NCBI GenBank assembly: GCA_002496955.1
Contig: DALZ01000110.1
Coordinates: 1 to 5,343 of the forward strand
From: Euryarchaeota archaeon UBA128
GTDB taxonomy: Archaea > Thermoplasmatota > Poseidoniia > Poseidoniales > Poseidoniaceae
Direction: 5' to 3'
DNA: 5,343 nt
Shown here: piece by piece, positions 1 through 5,343 of the stretch
How the letters are laid out: every line of letters begins with the position of its first letter
Numbering within the stretch: the stretch's first letter is position 1
Notes under the pieces: generated by a model
Seen by the model: the letters and a program-made list of their open reading frames with translations, nothing else
Told to the model about the DNA's origin: nothing
Database searches by the model: none
Position numbers and translations under genes: made by a program

Positions 1-557
1 TTATCCTCTCTGGAACCACACAAGCACATTCAGCGAGCACCTTCAATGTCATAATAAAACAGAACGATTTACAGCCTGGCACTACCCAAATTGAATACAA
101 TGACTCGATAATGTGGTACAATGCAGATTCAAGAGACAATGTTACGCACAGAATTGTATTCGACGCAGACGGGGACGGGGCCTACAACGGCTCGGCAGAC
201 TGGGACTCAGGCGCGATACAACAAGAGTGCAATCCTAGTTCAAACAATTCATCGTCAGATTGCAATGAGTCGTTTTTGGTCTGGTTCAATGGCACATGGG
301 GCGTTGGCGAATATAATTATCAAGCCATATCGTCCAACGGAGAGGTGCTAAACGGCACAATTGTCGTAATTGAACATATTGAAGAGGCGACGGGACCGTC
401 CATAGGCAGCACATTTGGTTCATTTGAAGACGATGACGATCAAGTCGATGATGTGGATACTACAGATGATGATAAGAAGCGAGTCTTATTGTTGGTTGCC
501 AGTGCTTCAGCAATCGGTTCTATTGCTCTAATAGTATTACTACTCAAGCGCCGATAA
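1..557 (+). CDS. Cupredoxin-like surface protein with C-terminal membrane anchor (3' part)
   Basis: Partial gene entering from the left. The frame is open from base 3 to the TAA at 555-557, giving 184 visible residues; the Met at base 111 is internal because the same frame continues upstream in domain-like sequence. Visible residues ~14-125 resemble a cupredoxin (plastocyanin/halocyanin) beta-sandwich: a 'LQPGTTQIEYNDSIMWYNAD' strand pair, then His49 in 'NVTHRI' at the usual first copper-ligand position, and a final 'GEYNYQ...NGTIVV' strand. The Cys-x-His-x-Met ligand loop expected between those last two strands is absent, so a type 1 copper site is unlikely. Other features are a DADGDG loop that fits the calcium-binding DxDxDG pattern, Cys76 and Cys87 flanking a Ser/Asn-rich loop (possible disulfide), and seven N-x-S/T sequons. 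An acidic linker (EDDDDQVDDVDTTDDD) leads to one membrane helix at ~160-181 and a KRR tail, so the domain should sit outside the cell. The fold is inferred from pattern; the function and the N-terminus are not visible. Confidence 0.7.
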   Translation, partial: ILSGTTQAHSASTFNVIIKQNDLQPGTTQIEYNDSIMWYNADSRDNVTHRIVFDADGDGAYNGSADWDSGAIQQECNPSSNNSSSDCNESFLVWFNGTWGVGEYNYQAISSNGEVLNGTIVVIEHIEEATGPSIGSTFGSFEDDDDQVDDVDTTDDDKKRVLLLVASASAIGSIALIVLLLKRR

Positions 558-2057
558 TTATCCTTGAGTTATCAAGTGATGGATTGTCCTGACGTGCACC
601 CCGGTTGCTCCATTCTTGACCATTGTGTTTGATTTAGCGCCCCAGTAGGTTCCAGCAATATCCATGTGTGCCCAAGTTATCTGGTCTCCGTCTTTGTCAT
701 AGTCAACATTTGGCACGAATTGTTTCAAAAATGCAGCAGCAGTATTCGCTCCACCCCAGCGACCAGCGCCAAGGTTTCGAGTATCAGCAATCTTAGAATC
801 GGTCATTTCTTTTTCAAACGCTGGTAGTAAAGGCATTGGCCATGCTAATTCGTCTACTGCATTACCAGCTTCGTGAATACGTGTTCTGAAAGCATCATCA
901 TTAGACCACAAACCAGTCGCTTCATGTCCCAAAGCAACAACACAGGCACCAGTTAGTGTTGCGAAATCAATGATGTATTCAGGGTCGAATTCTCCAGCTT
1001 TCCACAGGCCATCAGACAGCACAAGGCGCCCTTCAGCATCTGTGTTAAGAATTTCAATAGTTTTACCAGACAGCCCTTTTATGACGTCTCCAGGCCTTGT
1101 GGCATTGGCTGCTGGCATGTTTTCTGCCATACAAGTTATACCAACGACCCTTCCTTTATGCCCGGTCTGTGCCAAAGCTTCCATAGTACCAAAGACGGTT
1201 GCAGAACCACCCATATCATATTTCATTTCGTCCATTCCAGCACCTGGTTTTAGGGAGATTCCGCCAGTATCAAAGGTGATTCCTTTGCCAACTAGCACTG
1301 GACACTTTCCTTTGACATCCTTGTTCATTTCAAAGATGACCATGCAAGGCTTCCTCGATGATCCTTTACCAACTGCAACCAATCCTCCCATGTTTTCTTT
1401 AAGTGCTTGATCGTAGTTGATTATGGTGACATCAACATTGTCGTATTGTTTCGCCCATTCATACGCGCGATCAGCGAATTCTTCAGGATACATGTCATTA
1501 GGTGGACAGTTTCCTAAATCTCTTGAAAGGTGTACTCCCTTAGCAACTCCGCGATATTGTTCGACTAAAGCAGTCAAATCTCCCGCTTCTTTTTCGCTAC
1601 ATGCGAGTCTTACCTGTTTGACAGCATCTTCACCCTCTGCATCATCATCTTTCATCTTGTAGTGGTCATAAGAGTAATCTCTGAGCATCATACCTTCAGC
1701 GAATGCTGCCATCTGGGCGACACCAGCGTTGGAGAATCTCACAGTGAAATCATTGCCATGAATCTTCTTGATAGCAGCGAATACAGCAGCCCCGGCCTTT
1801 CGGTAGTCGTGAGCAGATATTTTGTCGCTTTTACCTAACCCTGCGAGAATGATTTTACCGTCTTCACCACCAACGAGAGAAATAGTAGACTTCGCTTTAC
1901 CCTTGAAATCACCAGCACCAAGCACTCGATTGATTTGAGTTTTCATTGCCTGAGACAAACCTCTTTCGCATTCTTCAGGTATTGATTCAGTACCTTCTAT
2001 TAATGGTAAAATTAGGGTTCCATTGATGTTATCATTTACACTTACAGTCATTTCCAT
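558..2057 (-). CDS. pepA: Leucyl aminopeptidase, M17 family (PepA)
   Basis: Cytosolic two-metal aminopeptidase that removes N-terminal residues from peptides; M17 enzymes are normally hexamers. At 499 residues it matches the usual ~500. The N-terminal part (~1-160) would be the regulatory macro-like domain and ~165-499 the catalytic domain. The M17 signatures are complete: 'VGKGITFDTGGISLKP' supplies Lys258, Asp263 and Lys270, 'MDEMKYDMGGSA' supplies Asp281, and 'NTDAEGRL' supplies Asp340, Glu342 and Arg344. By homology the metal ligands are Lys258, Asp263, Asp281, Asp340 and Glu342, and the catalytic pair is Lys270/Arg344. There is no signal peptide or membrane segment. I chose ATG 2057, preceded by a weak AGGCGA, over ATG 2051 (MTVSVN, equally possible) and over an upstream TTG at 2096 that would overlap the end of the M14 gene. 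It starts 35 bases after the M14 carboxypeptidase stop, so co-transcription is likely. Its TAA abuts the stop of the convergent gene. Confidence 0.96.
   Translation of the reverse strand: MEMTVSVNDNINGTLILPLIEGTESIPEECERGLSQAMKTQINRVLGAGDFKGKAKSTISLVGGEDGKIILAGLGKSDKISAHDYRKAGAAVFAAIKKIHGNDFTVRFSNAGVAQMAAFAEGMMLRDYSYDHYKMKDDDAEGEDAVKQVRLACSEKEAGDLTALVEQYRGVAKGVHLSRDLGNCPPNDMYPEEFADRAYEWAKQYDNVDVTIINYDQALKENMGGLVAVGKGSSRKPCMVIFEMNKDVKGKCPVLVGKGITFDTGGISLKPGAGMDEMKYDMGGSATVFGTMEALAQTGHKGRVVGITCMAENMPAANATRPGDVIKGLSGKTIEILNTDAEGRLVLSDGLWKAGEFDPEYIIDFATLTGACVVALGHEATGLWSNDDAFRTRIHEAGNAVDELAWPMPLLPAFEKEMTDSKIADTRNLGAGRWGGANTAAAFLKQFVPNVDYDKDGDQITWAHMDIAGTYWGAKSNTMVKNGATGVHVRTIHHLITQG
563..576. repeat. 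Small inverted repeat at the convergent gene ends
   Basis: CTTGA, a four-base loop (GTTA), then TCAAG forms a perfect 5-bp hairpin. It begins six bases after the stop of the plus-strand membrane protein and lies inside the last codons of the minus-strand aminopeptidase. No T-run follows on either strand, and the stem is short and AT-rich. It may help end transcription of either gene, or it may be chance. Confidence 0.25.
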
Positions 2058-2092
2058 GCTATCGCCTGTAGTGCCGTGCGGCCGGTAGCATT

Positions 2093-3493
2093 TCAATTAT
2101 CGTGTGCATCCTCACGAGACGTCAACTCGATATCTTCTTCTTCTGGTCTTAATATTGCGGCTAGGCCTACAACTGAAGCGATGACTGTTACCGGATTGAA
2201 CAATCCATATCCAAACAACCCCTCGGATTTTTGATTCATTGAGGTTTCGATAACGCTGGCATTGATGCTCTCAGTAACCCATGTGGATGCGTTAATGACG
2301 CGCTTTTGGTAATACATTTGCCACGTTCCATCACCATCAATAGAAAGTTCTCCCAGGTCCAGTTTTATCACGGTGCTATTAGTAGCATTAACGGTAAAGG
2401 CATCAGATGTCCAGACTATTTCACCATTGGAACTGACATGTTGTAAGGTTGCATTGGAGGTCGAGGCTTGTCCGTAATTTACTACATCTAGGGTAACAGA
2501 ATCTGACGATACATCTAGGGCGCGAACATCGAGTCTGGCTCGCCAATACCATACATTGTTGATTAGATATCGCATTACATCCATTTCTTCTTCCAGACGG
2601 TCATTCAGGTTTTCAAACGACCCAGGAATAAACTGCTCGTCATCGGTTTCAAAAGTAAAGGTTGGAAAGCCCATAACTCCGTAACCGTAATCTCTGCTGG
2701 TACCGCAATTTGGGTATAGTCCTTGGTTTGCATTTTGAATTGGAATACTTGAGATATTGGCATTGACATCTTCTCTGATTTGCCAGAATAATTCCCAGTC
2801 AGCGGGCTGGTGAGCCCATTTACCCCATGGGTAGAGCATAATCCAAACCCCGGTGTGCATTGTAACGTATAGATCAGCATCAGTAACATACTCGTTCATA
2901 TACATCGAATTATACATGGTTTCAGACTCGCTAAATGCGCTACTACCGGGTTGAGTTGTAGGACAGGTATTCCAGTAGTGATCATAATTTCGATTCAGGT
3001 CAACCTGATTAATGTTCCATCTGGTGTCAATATCGTTGCCATCAGGATTGAGCATTATCAAAACATGGACTTCAGTGTTCTTTAGTACCGTTATCGCCTC
3101 TTCATTCCCTTCTGCCCAGCCGTTGATATACCATTTTGCTGATAACCAAGCTAACGCTGTTCCCAAGTATTCGTTGCCGTGATGCCCACCATCGATGTAA
3201 ACAATTTCTTTCGGACTACCATCTTCCTTGGTATCCAAAGACCAATCTGACAGCCTTACAACCCACAACGCTCTACCTAATTCAGATTCACCGGCACTCA
3301 TCAGGTCAACAATCTCAGGGTAGTCATCCGCCCACCCATTAACTTCCATAGTCATAGCAGCCCAAGTCATATGCACATGACTGTCAATTGGTTCTCCAGG
3401 CCAGGTCTGTATTTCCCTCGGTTCTGATTGAGCCAAAGCGAGGGGAAGCGTCCCCATCAGCATAATCAGCACTAGACCGATGGCGACGCGCAT
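2093..3493 (-). CDS. Secreted, membrane-anchored M14 zinc carboxypeptidase
   Basis: 466 residues. The signal peptide is residues 1-21 (MRVAIGLVLIMLMG..., with ALA before the likely cleavage site at 21/22). The M14 catalytic domain spans ~40-312. Zinc ligands are His105 and Glu108 in 'HHGNE' and His213 in 'TMHTG'. Substrate-carboxylate residues are Arg158 and Asn167-Arg168 in 'DLNRN', and the general base is Glu282 in 'FTFET'. Tyr260 lies 22 residues before Glu282, exactly as Tyr248 and Glu270 do in carboxypeptidase A. Arg267 then falls at the specificity position (residue 255 of carboxypeptidase A). Residues ~318-417 form a beta-rich, Asn/Ser/Thr-rich domain, perhaps CARDB-like, with sequons at 347, 369, 372, 401 and 411. 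A membrane helix at ~426-448 precedes an acidic cytosolic tail. I chose ATG 3493 because it starts the signal peptide; a start at 3838 in the same frame would add 115 residues of unconvincing sequence over the upstream gene. No Shine-Dalgarno site lies close by. All catalytic residues are intact, but the natural substrate is unknown. Confidence 0.92.
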   Translation of the reverse strand: MRVAIGLVLIMLMGTLPLALAQSEPREIQTWPGEPIDSHVHMTWAAMTMEVNGWADDYPEIVDLMSAGESELGRALWVVRLSDWSLDTKEDGSPKEIVYIDGGHHGNEYLGTALAWLSAKWYINGWAEGNEEAITVLKNTEVHVLIMLNPDGNDIDTRWNINQVDLNRNYDHYWNTCPTTQPGSSAFSESETMYNSMYMNEYVTDADLYVTMHTGVWIMLYPWGKWAHQPADWELFWQIREDVNANISSIPIQNANQGLYPNCGTSRDYGYGVMGFPTFTFETDDEQFIPGSFENLNDRLEEEMDVMRYLINNVWYWRARLDVRALDVSSDSVTLDVVNYGQASTSNATLQHVSSNGEIVWTSDAFTVNATNSTVIKLDLGELSIDGDGTWQMYYQKRVINASTWVTESINASVIETSMNQKSEGLFGYGLFNPVTVIASVVGLAAILRPEEEDIELTSREDAHDN

Positions 3494-3542
3494 GATGGTT
3501 CGTAATAATTCCCAAACAAAAATGCTTGGATTTAGTATTGCT

Positions 3543-3965
3543 CTACCAGTCACTGGTAAATGCGTTTGGATTGACCACCTTTTCGGATTCACGGGTCCAG
3601 ATTTGTCCGGCGTCACCGCTAGAATAGACGTCAGCAAATGGGTCAATCTCTTCGGTTTTCTTGCTTCTTTGCATGTATGCTTCAACGCTTTCGCGCAGGT
3701 CCGGCTTAAACTTCCAATAGTGTATACGCCACTCTCGACCATCCCAAAGGGTGGTTTCCTCACTCTCTGTAGTAAGTAGATTGTAGTCTTGGAACATGTA
3801 AAACAGGTTTCTATCGGTTGGCTCAAGTGCGTTGTCAATTATCCGGTTGTAAAAACCAAAAAATCCTAGTGCATGCTCTGCCATTCCTTGAGCAACTTCA
3901 CTATCCATTTCAAGATCGATGTGCTGTTGTATTGCTTTAGTAAGTTCTCCAAGTGTCATTCCCAT
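3543..3965 (-). CDS. Conserved archaeal protein of unknown function, DUF6015-like
   Basis: Soluble protein of ~140 residues with no signal peptide or membrane segment. The core (~10-95) contains 'FFGFYNRIIDN', 'LEPTDRNLFYMFQDYNLL' and 'EETTLWDGREWRIHYW', a pattern I recall from a small archaeal family of unknown function (DUF6015) in Thermoplasmata and relatives. The family name is from memory and was not checked. The core has the look of a winged-helix or other small helical DNA- or protein-binding fold: predicted helices, then a basic/aromatic 'GREWRIHYW' strand. That reading is inference. The tail (~100-140) is charged and probably disordered. Three in-frame starts are close together: TTG 3971, ATG 3965 and ATG 3959. 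I chose 3965 because a GGGGG run at 3974-3978 lies eight bases upstream. The gene is first in a minus-strand run, 49 bases before the M14 carboxypeptidase, so it could share a transcript with the peptidases. Confidence 0.82.
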   Translation of the reverse strand: MGMTLGELTKAIQQHIDLEMDSEVAQGMAEHALGFFGFYNRIIDNALEPTDRNLFYMFQDYNLLTTESEETTLWDGREWRIHYWKFKPDLRESVEAYMQRSKKTEEIDPFADVYSSGDAGQIWTRESEKVVNPNAFTSDW

Positions 3966-3973
3966 TTCCAATA

Positions 3974-3978
3974 CCCCC
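3974..3978 (-). promoter_or_regulatory. Possible ribosome binding site of the DUF6015-like gene
   Basis: The minus strand reads GGGGG eight bases upstream of ATG 3965. It is an imperfect match to GGAGG but lies at the right distance. It is the main reason for preferring 3965 over the TTG at 3971, which would be only two bases from the run. ATG 3959 would be 14 bases away. Confidence 0.35.
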
Positions 3979-4025
3979 GGCGGCTAATTCTGCCCCAGAA
4001 CACTATTTACTATTGTATGGCGATA

Positions 4026-4034
4026 CATATTAAA
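4026..4034 (-). promoter_or_regulatory. Candidate TATA box for the minus-strand genes
   Basis: The minus strand reads TTTAATATG, which resembles an archaeal TATA element. Transcription would be expected to start about 25 bases downstream, near 4000-4005, leaving a leader of about 40 bases that includes the GGGGG run at 3974-3978. The plus strand (CATATTAAA) is also AT-rich, so the orientation is uncertain. Confidence 0.25.
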
Positions 4035-4052
4035 CCATCGGTCGAAACGGCG

Positions 4053-4060
4053 CTTTTTTA
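4053..4060 (+). promoter_or_regulatory. Candidate TATA box for speB
   Basis: CTTTTTTA follows GAAACGGCG and is the most TATA-like stretch at a workable distance from ATG 4126. It would put the transcript start near 4083 and leave a leader of about 40 bases. The match to archaeal consensus sequences is loose. Confidence 0.2.
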
Positions 4061-4125
4061 CCGAAATCTGGCAAAAGTTATCCGGAAAACTGACACCAAA
4101 TGCTCAATACCACAACAACCTGCCA

Positions 4126-5058
4126 ATGTTCGTGGCAGACGAATTTGTGACCGGCAATTTCCTAGGGTTACCTAATGACCCTGAAGATCCAGACATAGTC
4201 GTCCTTCAGGTTCCTTACGAACTAACAACATCATACGGCCAAGGAACCGCAGAAGGGCCAGCAGCATGCATTGCTGCAAGTTGCCAGGTTGAGTTATTTG
4301 ACATCGCGCTGCGAGAAGACTTGCCAGCCGGTTACCGAATGCTCACGGCAGAAGCGTGGGACGGTAGCGGTAATACACTCAAACAACAACTTGCCAATAT
4401 AACGACTTACCTACAAAAATGGCATGATGGTAAAACCTTCCCGATAATTTTGGGCGGGGAACACGGTATGCTCCCCGCAATAATCTCGTCACTTGAGAGC
4501 CACCCTCATGTATCAGGAGATTTTAGTCGATTAACCGTTGTTCAAATTGATGCTCATGCTGATTTGCGAGAGCAATTGGGTGGCGAACGCTACTCTCATG
4601 CATGCGCAGCAGCAAGGGCAATGGATTTCGGGCTACATCATCTCATTCAGATTGGCGTCAGGGCGTTTAGTAAGAACGAGTTTGAGCGAATTGAGAGTGA
4701 TAATAAAATCACGACTTATTATGCTCATTCTGTTCTCAAGGATGATGCTGTTTGGCAAGACTGTATTGCTAAACTACGAGCCATTAAAGGGCCAATCCAC
4801 CTCACAATCGATATTGATGGCCTCGATGGAAGTTTAGTGTCTGCAACTGGAACCCCAGTCCCTGGAGGCCTGACTTTTTGGCAAGCTGTAGACCTTATTG
4901 AGGCAGTTTTCTCCGCACCGAAAGGGAGGGTTATAAGCATGGATGTCAACGAAATCGTACCTCAACGCGACACCCCATTAACCGAGTTCACTGCTGCATC
5001 TTTAGCCACAAAAGCATTGGCTAACCATATTTTGGTAAGGAAATCAGGTCGCTGGTAA
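4126..5058 (+). CDS. speB: Agmatinase-family ureohydrolase (SpeB)
   Basis: 310 residues, the usual size for the arginase/agmatinase superfamily of binuclear manganese enzymes. The expected reaction is hydrolysis of agmatine to putrescine and urea. All six metal ligands are visible: His113 in 'GGEHG', Asp142, His144 and Asp146 in 'DAHAD', and Asp229 and Asp231 in 'TIDIDGLDG'. 'ATGTPVPGGL' (240-249) and Glu276 in 'MDVNEIVP' complete the active-site region. Two positions are off consensus: Gly114 where Ser is usual (GGDHS/GGEHS) and Gly235 where Pro is usual (LDP). ATG 4126 is the only in-frame ATG; the frame is open further upstream but reads as non-family sequence. No ribosome binding site is visible. 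speD starts 19 bases downstream, which supports a polyamine role over arginase or formiminoglutamase. Hydrolysis of N1-aminopropylagmatine, as in the Thermus-type spermidine route, is an alternative that sequence alone cannot exclude. Confidence 0.9.
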   Translation: MFVADEFVTGNFLGLPNDPEDPDIVVLQVPYELTTSYGQGTAEGPAACIAASCQVELFDIALREDLPAGYRMLTAEAWDGSGNTLKQQLANITTYLQKWHDGKTFPIILGGEHGMLPAIISSLESHPHVSGDFSRLTVVQIDAHADLREQLGGERYSHACAAARAMDFGLHHLIQIGVRAFSKNEFERIESDNKITTYYAHSVLKDDAVWQDCIAKLRAIKGPIHLTIDIDGLDGSLVSATGTPVPGGLTFWQAVDLIEAVFSAPKGRVISMDVNEIVPQRDTPLTEFTAASLATKALANHILVRKSGRW

Positions 5059-5065
5059 ACACACT

Positions 5066-5071
5066 GGAGGG
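5066..5071 (+). promoter_or_regulatory. Shine-Dalgarno site of speD
   Basis: GGAGGG lies six bases before ATG 5078, in the 19-base gap after the speB stop. It is the clearest ribosome binding site in the window. It fixes the speD start and supports translation of speD from a shared speB-speD transcript. Confidence 0.85.
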
Positions 5072-5077
5072 TAGTTA

Positions 5078-5343
5078 ATGTCTAACGCACACGGCATTCA
5101 TATTTTGGTTGATTATACAGGATTTTTCCCGACGGTTGATAACGTTAGCAAGTGGATGATTTTGGTCATGGAACGAGCCGTTGATGAAAGCTCAGCCAAC
5201 CGAGTTCACTCCCATGTTGAAGTTTTTGATGGCATTAAATCACCTCCAGGCTTTGCTGCGGTGGTGTTGTTGGATGAAAGCCATCTGACTGCTCATTGTT
5301 ATTCAGAAAAGGGTTGGCTGTCTATTGATTGTTTTACCTGCGG
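5078..5343 (+). CDS. speD: SpeD-family pyruvoyl decarboxylase, S-adenosylmethionine decarboxylase-like (5' part)
   Basis: The first 88 codons are present and the gene runs off the right edge; family members are typically ~120-140 residues. SpeD proenzymes cut themselves and convert the exposed Ser into a pyruvoyl cofactor. The normal product, decarboxylated S-adenosylmethionine, donates aminopropyl groups for spermidine. The start 'HGIHILVDYTG' is typical. Glu67-Ser68 in 'DESH' is the predicted cleavage site, His73 the processing His and Cys88 in 'FTCG' the catalytic Cys. The Ser-His and His-Cys spacings (5 and 15) equal those of Thermotoga maritima SpeD (Ser63, His68, Cys83). The segment after the cleavage site reads 'HLTAHCYSE' where classic enzymes have 'HxxIHT(W/Y)PE', so Ile, Thr and Pro are replaced by Ala, Cys and Ser. 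It follows agmatinase in the same direction. Family membership is firm. The substrate is less so: some SpeD relatives decarboxylate arginine or ornithine. Confidence 0.9.
   Translation, partial: MSNAHGIHILVDYTGFFPTVDNVSKWMILVMERAVDESSANRVHSHVEVFDGIKSPPGFAAVVLLDESHLTAHCYSEKGWLSIDCFTC

Larger units (their letters stand above)
3966..4125. promoter_or_regulatory. Divergent intergenic region with promoters for both gene sets
   Basis: These 160 bases separate the minus-strand DUF6015/peptidase run from the plus-strand polyamine genes, so both should start here. I see no bacterial -10/-35 pair. AT-rich archaeal TATA candidates are CATATTAAA at 4026-4034 (TTTAATATG on the minus strand) and CTTTTTTA at 4053-4060 on the plus strand, the latter preceded by a purine-rich GAAACGG stretch that could act as a BRE. 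The plus-strand gene speB has no Shine-Dalgarno match in front of ATG 4126. I find no convincing riboswitch, tRNA or operator. Confidence 0.5.

Noticed and set aside
970..1662. Two plus-strand open frames (970-1410 and 1417-1662) antisense to pepA.
   Set aside because: They mirror a strongly conserved M17 catalytic region, have low-complexity Ser/Thr/Pro-rich translations and lack ribosome binding sites.
2058..2096. A longer aminopeptidase reading from TTG 2096.
   Set aside because: It adds 13 residues without M17 resemblance and overlaps the M14 stop codon; ATG 2057 or 2051 gives the normal length.
2605..2889. A 94-codon minus-strand frame inside the M14 gene.
   Set aside because: It is out of frame with the intact catalytic domain, which contains the specificity and zinc-binding residues.
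3494..3838. A 115-residue N-terminal extension of the M14 carboxypeptidase in the same frame.
   Set aside because: It overlaps the DUF6015-like gene, has no family-like sequence, and would bury the clear signal peptide that starts at ATG 3493.
4038..4064. Inverted repeat TCGGT ... ACCGA with a 17-base loop in the divergent region.
   Set aside because: The arms are only five bases long with a wide spacer, which is expected by chance; not enough to call an operator.
3873..4175. A 100-codon plus-strand frame crossing the divergent intergenic region, including an ATG at 4016 that could give a 52-residue upstream peptide.
   Set aside because: It overlaps both the DUF6015-like gene start and the speB start in other frames, has no recognisable protein pattern and no ribosome binding site.
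4538..4949. Open frames on both strands inside speB (4538-4837 plus, 4725-4949 minus).
   Set aside because: They overlap the conserved metal-binding region of speB and show no family-like sequence.

Overview
The window most likely comes from an uncultured planktonic euryarchaeon of the Thermoplasmata side, with Marine Group II (Poseidoniales) as my best guess. Three things point there: a small protein matching my memory of an archaeal family of unknown function (DUF6015-like), surface proteins with a C-terminal membrane anchor and many N-glycosylation sequons, and moderate GC content with no bacterial -10/-35 promoters that I can see. The assignment is inference from protein character, because no rRNA or ribosomal protein gene is present. 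The DNA is densely coding: the only gap above 100 bases is one 160-base divergent intergenic region.

Left part (1-557, plus strand): the 3' end of a gene for a surface protein with a cupredoxin-like beta-sandwich, an acidic linker and a C-terminal membrane anchor. The copper ligands expected near the end of the fold are missing. Its stop codon directly abuts the stop codon of the convergent peptidase gene.

Middle (558-3965, minus strand): three genes in one direction, transcribed right to left. They are a ~140-residue DUF6015-like protein, a secreted and membrane-anchored M14 zinc carboxypeptidase, and a cytosolic M17 leucyl aminopeptidase (pepA). The two peptidases are 35 bases apart and can be read as a peptide-scavenging pair: the M14 enzyme trims C-termini outside the cell and the M17 enzyme finishes imported peptides from the N-terminus inside. 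The M14 enzyme carries Arg at the residue that sets substrate preference in carboxypeptidases A, B and O, which predicts a preference for acidic C-terminal residues.

Right part (4126-5343, plus strand): an agmatinase-family ureohydrolase (speB) followed after 19 bases, behind a clear Shine-Dalgarno site, by the first 88 codons of a pyruvoyl-dependent SpeD-family decarboxylase. Together they form a polyamine unit. SpeD would normally make decarboxylated S-adenosylmethionine for spermidine synthesis, but its position next to agmatinase and its unusual active-site surroundings leave open that it is an arginine decarboxylase supplying agmatine.

I found no CRISPR array, mobile element, tRNA, rRNA or defence system. 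The points that merit follow-up are the SpeD specificity question, the predicted acid-specific carboxypeptidase, the copper-site-deficient cupredoxin-like protein and the DUF6015-like gene.
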